Shown here piece after piece: positions 31,858-39,748 of a DNA stretch of 64,000 nt. Source of the stretch: Paramacrobiotus metropolitanus (taxonomy: Eukaryota; Tardigrada; Eutardigrada; Parachela; Macrobiotidae); NCBI RefSeq assembly GCF_019649055.1, contig NW_026570331.1:62001-126000 (forward strand). The letters run 5' to 3'. A program made the position numbers and the translations under genes. Below the pieces are notes generated by a model, which was given only the letters and a program-made list of their open reading frames with translations, did no database searches and was not told the DNA's origin. Numbering within the stretch: the first letter of the stretch is position 1; each line of letters begins with the position of its first letter.

Positions 31858-32028
31858 TTATTTGACTTTCAGACGACCCTCTGTTTTTATATTTGTTTTA
31901 CCGTGAATTTCCTTCACAACGTCCCTGACAAACATCTCAGTGTCACTATTAAAGGTTGAATTATCACTTGCCAAACCGCCGAACACCGATGGAGCACACA
32001 GGAGGAAAACAATCGTCTTGAACTCCAT
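31858..32028 (-). CDS. Small secreted peptide
   Basis: 56 residues from the ATG at 32028. The N-terminus MEFKTIVFLLCAPSVFGG is a good signal peptide; the mature part is short, acidic then basic, with an NST site. A weak minus-strand TATA-like GTATAAGG lies about 55 bp upstream. Possibly a secreted or membrane-tethered factor acting on neighbouring cells; no family recognised. Confidence 0.45.
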   Translation of the reverse strand: MEFKTIVFLLCAPSVFGGLASDNSTFNSDTEMFVRDVVKEIHGKTNIKTEGRLKVK

Positions 32029-32110
32029 GGTTGTTTTTAATAAAAAAAAACGACGTTCTAGAAACTTGCAGGTCGTTGCCTTATACTCTGAAACTTGAAC
32101 TCCTAAGGCC

Positions 32111-32562
32111 TTAAATAGACTTTACACCCGCAGCCGTATCGGTCTCTAGTGCTATCTTAATTTCTTCCAAGAAACCGTGCAGTATATGATACAGCATATA
32201 CTGGTCGTAACTCTTAAAGTGGATGGAGAACCCATGAGCGTTGACTAATGCCATTCTTGAACAATCCAGTTCGTACTCTATTTCCAATGTCCAAGGTGAT
32301 TCCGGTTGTGTATCTTTAAATTTTTAACCATTTTGGACTTTTTTAATAATTCATGGATGTCGTATGCTTCTGCAGCACCAAACGTCCAGGAAACTCTCGC
32401 CCCTGCCTGTTCGTCCACAAGTTGCAATCGCTTAAAACGGCCTCCCTTGCCCGTTATGATATTAACTTTTGTACCTCGTTTCAAATCCCAGCTCGCTTCG
32501 CATTCTCCCTGGTCTAACGGTTTAATCACCGCTCCGTACATTATATCTGATGTAGCGTCCAT
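32111..32562 (-). pseudogene. Unknown accessory protein, paralogue 1, frame-broken
   Basis: Begins MDATSDIMYGAVIKPLDQ and includes GKGGRFKRLQLVDEQAGARV and AYDIHELLKKSK. A break near 32312 moves the frame, which continues with LEIEYELDCSRMALVNAHG and ends at 32111, about 150 residues in all. Line by line it aligns with the next gene (MYxAxxxPL, GxxxxFxxxxLxxxQxGxR, EAxxLHE/IHEL, then W-x-[LM]-E-[IV]-E and a helical end), so the two are tandem paralogues. Fold unknown. Confidence 0.5.
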
Positions 32563-32690
32563 TGTGTTCGATATGGCGTTCGTTTTGTTTTGCAGTGTAA
32601 AGATATTCTCTGATTAACGATATGGTTTTTCTGTACTATATACAACAACCACCTTAAATAGACTTTATTCAATATTGCCATCAATAACAG

Positions 32691-33135
32691 CTAGCCAGCA
32701 CACGCTTCATTTATTTCGCGCTCATACGCCTGTAGAATGTTACACAACTTCTTTTGGGCCAATAAAGGCAGCTCCAGCACCATCTCTGGATGATTTAACA
32801 ATAACTTTGAGCAGTATGTTGTAGCTTCCACTTCCATGTCCCAGCTTAATCCTTCGACGGACTTCAGCCGGATGGATGTCTTTCGCGGAGTCAACGCTTC
32901 GTGTAGTTTCTTTGCCTCCATCGGTAAGAGATGGATGAATACTAATCGCTCTCCCTGTTGACCTTCAATCTCCATCCAATCAAACTTCCCTTGAACGTTA
33001 TCACGTTGGCCTTTACATTTCCAGCCAAACTCCACTGCAGTTGGCTATAGGAACCTGCAAAGGCAAAATCTCGGCCTCGTACATTACCGCTAATGTGTTG
33101 TCGTACATCTGCGCCATGGTACTGACATGCTTCAT
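32691..33135 (-). pseudogene. Unknown accessory protein, paralogue 2, frame-broken
   Basis: The likely start MKHVSTMAQMYDNTLAVMYE at 33135 lies 29 bp from a TATA box. A one-base break near 33030 leads to the main frame with GKFDWMEIEGQQGERLVF, MEAKKLHEALTPRK and SWDMEVEATTYCSKLLL. About 147 residues, aligning over its length with the 32111-32562 gene. Virus-specific duplication of an unrecognised protein; both copies break at different points, so the losses or errors are independent. Confidence 0.5.
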
Positions 33136-33163
33136 GGTAGCCACAGTTGCAAACATTTCAGCT

Positions 33164-33171
33164 CTTATATA
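33164..33171 (-). promoter_or_regulatory. TATA box of paralogue 2
   Basis: Minus-strand TATATAAG, 29 bp before the ATG at 33135. A plus-strand TATATAAAG at 33227-33235 points the other way, into a stretch with only a weak 54-residue frame (33333-33497). Confidence 0.55.
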
Positions 33172-33379
33172 CCAGTTACAACAAAGATAGTATCTGCCAT
33201 TTCCGGTCAGCAGTTCTCAAACATGGTATATAAAGCCCAATATTTCCAACAGCAAAATTCAGTCGTCTTCCGTTCTTGAACCAACTTTGGTGTATAAAGT
33301 GGTTCAGAGTTGTTCGGTGCCAGTTGGATATTATGGCCCTAGCGACCTTGTCTCGCCCGCCATTCCCCGTCACGGTATT

Positions 33380-34300
33380 GCTTGGATATTTTAGATCAGT
33401 TCAAAATGGATTGACCAAATCCTTTGGACTGACTACGATTACTAAGCAGGACCGTCAGCGTCGTGACCTTTTGGGCTCCATATTTCTTTTTTACTGACCT
33501 GAGCAGGGTTCATACTATGACCCTGCAGAGTTTTCACTTGTTTATTTGTTCATATATACGGTATTGCTCTGTAATCGTGGTTGAGTTAAACTGGATTGAT
33601 CGAATCCATGTAGCTTACTACGACTACTGAGCAGGACCGAAACCAGTTCAGTTACCAGGAACTGCTTTGAAAGGAATGTGATCAAATATCTAATCTGTTA
33701 CTATCCGTAATTCCCGTTACACTTTTGTGTGAGTTGTACATTGCGCTGGTAGTAATGGACATCACCGTAGTTTCTATTGGTCATTTCCATTGCGACTAGC
33801 TCCATGTTCACCTCAATGCGATTCAGAACTCAAGGTATAGGCTTCATAAATAAGTCGACGGTCTGTAGCAAGGAGCCATAATGATGGACATTACCGCACG
33901 TTGGTCATATCCATCATTATTATTGGTTCTTTGTACGTCCTGCAGTATTTTTGAATGTTTGACAGACTTTTATGAGAGTTGATACGTAGCGCTGGTAGTA
34001 ATGGAAATTACCTCAATTGTAATTGGTCATTTCCATAGCCACCAGTTCCATGTACACCTCAATGTGAATTGGAACTTAAAAAGTATTGGCTTTGCAAATA
34101 TAGGGAGGACGTGTACCACGGAACTTCAGCAATAGACGTTACCATATCTTGGTCATGTCCAATGCTGCTTGTTCCTTGTATGTCCTGTAACAAACTTGAA
34201 TGTTTGACTAGCTTCCGTGAAAGCTGATACATAACGCTGGTAGTAATGCAACTGCTCTTAATAACTATTGGTCGAATCCGTCGTTGCCGGTTCCTTTTGC
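33380..34300. repeat. Diverged non-coding tandem repeats in the right arm
   Basis: The block starting GCGCTGGTAGTAATGGA recurs near 33747, 33999 and 34228 with ~230-250 bp spacing. Each is followed by TTGGTCATTTCCAT-like sequence and TTCCTTTGTACGTCCTG-like sequence. A second pair, GACTACGATTACTAAGCAGGACCG (33427) and GACTACTGAGCAGGACCG (33617), precedes them. No coding frame spans the stretch. It may be a duplicated regulatory or RNA-encoding unit. Confidence 0.6.
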
Positions 34301-34375
34301 GCAGAGTGCGTTGTGGATTTCCAGTAAGTAATCAAATAGATGCAAAACTTTAATCAACTTTCACCAGAACATGTT

Positions 34376-34495
34376 GTGGCTTACTCGTAAACTAAACAAT
34401 TTTATAGGATAAGGTCTGGGGTTCAATCCCCTGGTAGCTTAACATAAAACAAAAAAAATTTCAGTAGCAAGCCACAGCTTGTTCTTTTTTTTAAC
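34376..34495 (+). ncRNA. Possible RNA polymerase III transcript (weak)
   Basis: An A-box-like TGGCTTACTCG (about 34377) and a B-box GGTTCAATCC (34420-34429) lie about 40 bp apart, with a T run near 34483 as terminator. The T-arm-like hairpin is present, but no acceptor stem pairs, so it is not a normal tRNA. Viral Pol III RNAs of this size exist (adenovirus VA RNA), but the boxes could be chance. Confidence 0.2.
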
Positions 34496-34744
34496 AAAAA
34501 TACACTGGCAAGATTTTTTTATGACGGAACGACACATTGGGCAACCATCACAGTCCTTCACACAACAGTTGCAAACAACAAAATGACCACATGGATATAG
34601 AACCTGCGTGATGACATTTGTGTAACAAATTTTACACAGCTTTTCGTCTTTCACTTCGGCCAGATGATCTGCTGGAGAACGTAGGAATATTCGTCGCCAA
34701 TGCTCTCTTACTGCCCGCAGATGTTCCTCGCTATTACCCTTCAT
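34439..34744 (-). CDS. IAP-type RING finger protein
   Basis: 101 residues. The RING reads CKICYTNVITQVLYPCGHFV, then CCVKDC and CPMCRSVIK: the C3HC4 spacing and sequence of inhibitor-of-apoptosis RINGs, which act as E3 ubiquitin ligases. It lies downstream of the double-BIR gene on the same strand with 380 bp between. In cellular and baculoviral IAPs the BIRs and RING are one protein, so this is either a split gene or two separate proteins. Confidence 0.8.
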   Translation of the reverse strand: MKGNSEEHLRAVREHWRRIFLRSPADHLAEVKDEKLCKICYTNVITQVLYPCGHFVVCNCCVKDCDGCPMCRSVIKKSCQCIFVKKKNKLWLATEIFFVLC

Positions 34745-34783
34745 TCTCGCATTTCTGTTAATACCACAAAACTGATTTACCGT

Positions 34784-35002
34784 TCAGCAATGCAGGGCCA
34801 CTATATAAAGCCAATAACCTTTCACGCCTTTCGCTGTCCCGGCAACCCTGTTCAAGCCAGGGAACAGACCAGGAAACCCCAGCTCCGACTGGGCCATGAT
34901 TCTCGCACTCGGACGCCGGCGTAAGGCTTCCATCACGTGCTCCCAACTATAGAACTGTAAAGCTTGTAGAATTTTTCTTCTTCGGCCACGTTGTCTGGCC
35001 AC
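34784..35002 (-). CDS. Frame between BIR and RING genes, possible UBA-like remnant
   Basis: The frame reads KILQALQFYSWEHVMEALRR, which loosely resembles a UBA helix pattern as found between BIR and RING in many IAPs. It has no ATG at its start, and another frame just upstream also looks coding (VDEDALLWPDNVAEEEK). It could be a broken middle part of an IAP gene, but the evidence is thin. Confidence 0.25.
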   Translation of the reverse strand: MARQRGRRRKILQALQFYSWEHVMEALRRRPSARIMAQSELGFPGLFPGLNRVAGTAKGVKGYWLYIVALHC

Positions 35003-35127
35003 AGCAGCGCGTCTTCATCTACAATATCGAAAGCTTAGTTGTAATACGGTATTTACTCTTTTACTGCCAATCTAACCTTCTTTAGATGCATTTCTATATT
35101 TGTTCTGTTTCTTCTGCTGAATCGTAT

Positions 35128-35712
35128 TTATAAAACTTTCCCCTTCTGCTCCATCAAATACGGACACTGCGGTCTTAAGGCAGCATGAATCTCCCAAGGG
35201 TCTTCATTTTCTCTCCAGCAATCTCTTCCCATGCCACAGTAAAAACAGCGTGTCAGTATACAATAGTTTATAAAGTAAAAACCCGCTGCAGCCATTTCTT
35301 GTGGATGTTGATGTGGACTGCTTGGCCAACGAGCAAAAGTAGCGAAGCGGCTTTCATAGGATTGCATTTTTGGGCAGTAAACCTTGGTAATGATGTCCTT
35401 GCTGTACACCTCGAATCCAGCAAATTCCTCCTCACTAGCCTCTCCATCATAAACGTCTGCGTCCGCTTCGGTGTCACTACAGCTGGTAACTTCACTTTCT
35501 GATCTCGACATTTTACAATCCGGAAAATAAATTTTATGTGTTGCAACCGGTGTACCCTTTATGTTCCGTGCACTAATAGTTCCAAGACAATAACTACACG
35601 TAATTAAGTCCTCATAACCAGTACATTCAAAGCCAGCCTTAGCCAGTTCCAAAGGGGTCCAAGATGAATACCCCCATTCAAGGAACGATAATATACGATT
35701 GTACAAGTCCAT
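35128..35712 (-). CDS. Double-BIR inhibitor-of-apoptosis protein
   Basis: 194 residues. BIR1 (~5-67): [36 protein letters not shown], then [11 protein letters not shown]2 (~118-188): [51 protein letters not shown]. An acidic linker joins them. Both keep the zinc-binding Cys/His set. BIR1 has a short and unusual loop ([14 protein letters not shown]). Baculoviral IAPs share this two-BIR plan followed by a RING. It would block caspases of the infected host cell. First gene from the right end of the Polinton. Confidence 0.85.
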   Translation of the reverse strand: MDLYNRILSFLEWGYSSWTPLELAKAGFECTGYEDLITCSYCLGTISARNIKGTPVATHKIYFPDCKMSRSESEVTSCSDTEADADVYDGEASEEEFAGFEVYSKDIITKVYCPKMQSYESRFATFARWPSSPHQHPQEMAAAGFYFINYCILTRCFYCGMGRDCWRENEDPWEIHAALRPQCPYLMEQKGKVL

Positions 35713-35859
35713 CAGCTAGTAATTAACTTTCCGTCAGTTCCTATTTTGGCTATAAATACCACCGTTGCATTCAAGCTTTCATGTTCAAACACGTTTCTCT
35801 ATTTAACACATATTTACCCTATTTTTACGAATTTTTCTAGGTCATTAGGAATTTTTTCA

Positions 35860-35958
35860 GAATTTTCTAAATTATTTTTGAAAAACGGGACGTCATCCCG
35901 GGACGCTCTTATCAGCGTCCCACATCTAAAAGCCGGTCGAGACAGGCATATTACTACT
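35860..35958 (-). repeat. Right terminal inverted repeat of the Polinton
   Basis: Reverse complement of the left repeat with two substitutions. It is followed directly by the target duplication GACAGC (35959-35964). Similarity fades into A/T-rich sequence inside the element. Confidence 0.9.
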
Positions 35959-36454
35959 GACAGCGCATTCCAGCGCTGTATTTCAATACTAAGACGTTGC
36001 AACAAAAACTCGTATGATCGTTTTTCTCCAGAAGCATCCTTCAAGCGTTTTCCTAGCTCACGTAAAAATTTCATACAAGCTGGGCCGCCGACGCCAAAAG
36101 TCTCGAAAGCTAAAGGGACGAAGTCGTATTCCGGCGCCAGATATTCGTACTTTCGGCACTTTTCTTCTTCCGCTTTCCTGGCAGCTTCTCCGGCTTTGAT
36201 GCTGCTGCTGATGACGTTAGACAAAGCCACGGTGTCAACACATGTCACGTCCCAGGCGAGTCGTAGTCCGTTTCTCCAAGGCAACTGCGACACACCATCC
36301 GTTTGCGCTGACTGCCGTCTGCCTGTCGACCAATACGGCCACCACGGACTTTCGTGTAAGAAGAGCGCTGGACGTTTTCTTCGTCACTCCTCCTTGAACG
36401 AAATAATTCGGAGAAGCCTAGTTACCGCGAATATACCAGCCGTACTGGAACCGA
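35959..36454 (-). mobile_element. Non-LTR-type retroelement fragment with inverted 5' part
   Basis: On the minus strand, 36290-35959 encodes [32 protein letters not shown] and [16 protein letters not shown], the end of RT-type retroelement proteins with a restriction-like endonuclease region. On the plus strand, 36300-36454 encodes the part that should precede it: [20 protein letters not shown] and [17 protein letters not shown]. The short linking region with the catalytic RPDG is missing. A 5' segment flipped against the 3' segment with a small deletion is the signature of twin priming. The family name is uncertain. Confidence 0.6.
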
Positions 36455-37391
36455 GACGGAAAAAACCAATCCACGGCAGCTAATATTCACACTTCACAGT
36501 ATAAAACATTTCGGTATTTTACTGGTCCACACATCGTCCAAAGGATGTTACCGTGGCTTATATTGGGAATATGCGGCCTTGTGGTGTATTTGATCTAGTA
36601 AGTAGTTTTGCTTTCCACAAAATAAAAATACGGATTAAAGTTCGTGTTTTTGTCTAAGGTTTGGTTTGTTTATTAGTGATGGCTACCGGAAAAACGCTTA
36701 CTGGAGAGAAAAAGGCGTGCCTGCGCCTTTTCTCTTCCCTTTAGTTGGCCGATTTCTGGAGCAGATATACGTAACGATCTTTTCTCTTCTCAAGTGACAT
36801 ATGACATTTTATGATAATAAATCTGAAAATTCAATTTTGTAGGTGGGTCAAGGAAAGTTTGATTACAAATGGATACAACAATTAGGTCGCAAGTTTGGGT
36901 ACAGTCTTTCATAGTAATAACTTTCTTGTATCTTAGGCACTGCTGATAATGCTTTTTCAATTAAATGTACGCTGTTCGACGGACCGGTGCCAGTAATTGT
37001 CATTTCCGATACCGGTACGTAATACTTGTTCACAGGGATGATACTCATAGCGATGGTTAGCCGCTGATGCGATACGACGTTGTGTATTTCACCGTACTGC
37101 ATATCTGCATAGTGAATAACGCCCACGTCTTTGCAGAAATGATAAAAAATGTGATGGTCAAGGATTTCTCACATTTTGTCAATCGCCGGGTAAATACTGT
37201 ATTTCATAGTGGATTTTAGAATGATGAAATTTCAAAATATTTTTACTGCTGTTCTTAGGAATTTAAAGGAATTAACAATCCCATTATCGCTCAGGCCGTC
37301 ACTGTCCTGAAAGACCAACGCTGGAAAGTAAGCCCTTTTCGATTAGGACCGTAGTACCGAGCATGGTCACGACCCACGAGCAAATAGATAC

Positions 37392-37580
37392 TACGAGGAC
37401 ATTTGGGTGCTGTGAACATACCCTGCACGATTAGGCTGCGATGAACAGCTGGTTAGCCGTAGCTCGCAACGCTACTGATATCACAGTCTGAACGCAAACG
37501 GCTATAAATTTTGCCGGCTGTTCATCGCAGCCTAATCGTGCAGGTATGTTCACACTTCACAGCACCCAAATGTCCTCGTA
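37392..37580. mobile_element. Foldback MITE in P450 copy 1 intron 6
   Basis: About 60-bp arms (TACGAGGACATTTGGGTGCT... and its inverse ending ...CCAAATGTCCTCGTA) close on a short loop, with TA at both ends. Copies 2 and 3 lack it. A separate 13-bp perfect inverted repeat (TTGACGTGACAAC/GTTGTCACGTCAA) follows at 37582-37623. Confidence 0.7.
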
Positions 37581-39528
37581 ATTGACGTGACAACTTGTTG
37601 TCTTCAGCAGGTTGTCACGTCAAATTGCGATTTGGTAAACTGTGGCACGGTTGTCTTCTCTTGGCGATTGGGTAAATTATCTTCTTTTGGTACACATTGG
37701 AGAATTCCCAGTCAGCAATCAAAAATTATAATTCAGTAAAATTCACCGCAACTGTACCTAGCAGAACTTACTTGTAATTTTTCAGGACGTACGCAGTGTG
37801 CTGGTGCCAACGTTCACATCTGGTAAAATGCGAATGGTAAGTAAGGCAGGGTCATACTGACATTCAGGGCCAGTACGAAACACTTCCCAAGAACTGTGTT
37901 GATCTTAGATGAATCCGCTAATCCTTGAGTGCTGTCAGACTCTCATCCAGAACATGGACAAAATGGCCGAGGACGGAAAGGAATTTGAAGCTAAAGAGTA
38001 AGCTTTAATAATAAAATGATGCTCTTAAGCACCTCAACACGAGCGGTTTATCCAGCGCGGGAGCAATTGACTAATCAGGTTGGAAAGGATGCAAGGTCAC
38101 GAATCAGCTATGGTTACGATTACAAAAACGCAAAGCATGAGATCGTTGTGCGGCCCAATCGCATGCGTAATTTATCACAACGTCCCGTACGAGCGAAAGC
38201 AGAACAAAAACTAAAGCCAGCTGTAGAAGCAGAATGAGCCCCTTCCGATAAATGCGCGTTCTTATTAAAATGGTCAAAACACTGAAGAAAGACAGCCACA
38301 ACATGGTGAAATGCTTATGCAGCACTAACCCGCTTAATTATCATCCGCTTTAATAATATTGACTTAACCCTCAAATGGATTGCATTGATCGTTTTCCACT
38401 TTCGAAATTTCTTGTTATAGAATGTTTGGTGGCGTCACAATGGACGTAATTGCATCTGCCTTCTTCGCCACCAAGATCGACTCGCAAAACGATCCAAAAA
38501 AGGATTTCGTGCGGTATGCCAAGAAAGCGTTTGATTTCAACTTACCAATCTGGTTCTCATCCTTGCCTGTATGTTCACCAAAATTATCATACTAAAAGTC
38601 TGGCATCTTGTATAACTAGCACCGTGTTTTGACAGTTTTATTCCCAAAAATTGCCCCACTCCTCGCCAAACTAGGCTTCCAGGGCATTAACCACGAAATC
38701 ACCGACTTCTTTATGCGCAACACGGCAGAGATCGTTCGAATGCGCAACGAGTCGCAGGTATGTAGTGTGTCTGGGATATTAGTGTGGACAGGTCCATTGG
38801 GGCGTGTTTGACTTTGCAGGATCATTCTCGCAAAGATTTTCTTCAGCTGATGCTCAACTCACTCAAGGGTCAAAGTCCAGTCGCCATCAAAGCGGCCAAA
38901 GAGGTAACGGAAACCACCGTCCGCGAAGACACCGATGTCGATCATGCTGACATCCTGTCGGACGTTCTTTCCAAAGGACCGGTCACACCGGAGCACAACT
39001 ACACGTCCAATTACAAATTAACCACCGAAGTACACAACATTCATTTGCGATAAATTTAGCGATAACATAAGTCAATTGTCAGCTGTGTTTCGGGAAGTGG
39101 CCGCGCAGTCCGTCATTTTCTTCTTGGCCGGATACGAAACCACCGCGACCACGCTGAGTTTTCTAACCTATTGCTTGACCGCGCACCCCGAGATTCAAGA
39201 GCGACTCCGCGAGGAGATAGAGAACGTGATGGGTAATAGGGAAGTGCCCACTTATGACCTCATCGCGAAGATGGAATATTTAGACTGCTGCATCAACGAA
39301 ACGCTGCGCATCTATCCGCCGGTGGCCCGCAATGAGCGGATGTGCAACGCGACGTGGAAATGCAAAGGGCTAACGGTTGAGGAGGGGAATATTGTGGCGA
39401 TTCCCATCTATGCTATCCATCACGATCCCGAGGACTGGCCGGATCCGGAAACGTACAATCCCGACCGGTACATCACACTTAAACTAAAGATGGTGTATTT
39501 TAATAAGTATGCTTCCCGATCAGATTGA

Positions 39529-39699
<171 letters not shown>

Positions 39700-39748
39700 T
39701 GAAATGAAGCTGGTCATGGTTGGCATTCTCCGCAAATTCCGCTTTGTG

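Larger units (their letters stand above)
10967..35958. mobile_element. Polinton/Maverick (adintovirus-like) element, complete, 24,992 bp
   Basis: The termini are AGTAGTAATATGCC... and its reverse complement, with ~99-bp inverted repeats and a perfect 6-bp duplication GACAGC at 10961-10966 and 35959-35964. AG...CT ends and 6-bp duplications are the hallmark of Polintons. Inside are PolB, integrase, packaging ATPase, adenain-like protease, a double-jelly-roll-type major capsid protein and a penton-like protein: the full virus-like set. The left third reads mostly rightward (replication and accessory genes). 23.7-30.2 kb reads leftward (virion genes and integrase). 30.8-35.7 kb is a leftward cassette of accessory genes. 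Several genes are frame-broken. Confidence 0.95.

Noticed and set aside
34376-34445. tRNA gene at the GGGGTTCAATCCCC hairpin
   Set aside because: Only the T-arm-like hairpin and an A-box-like motif are present; the seven bases on either side do not form an acceptor stem and no anticodon arm is evident.
35746-36270. Plus-strand 5' part of a 245-codon frame
   Set aside because: This portion is antisense to the retroelement frame on the minus strand; only the part from about 36300 carries real similarity, and it is explained by the inverted 5' segment.
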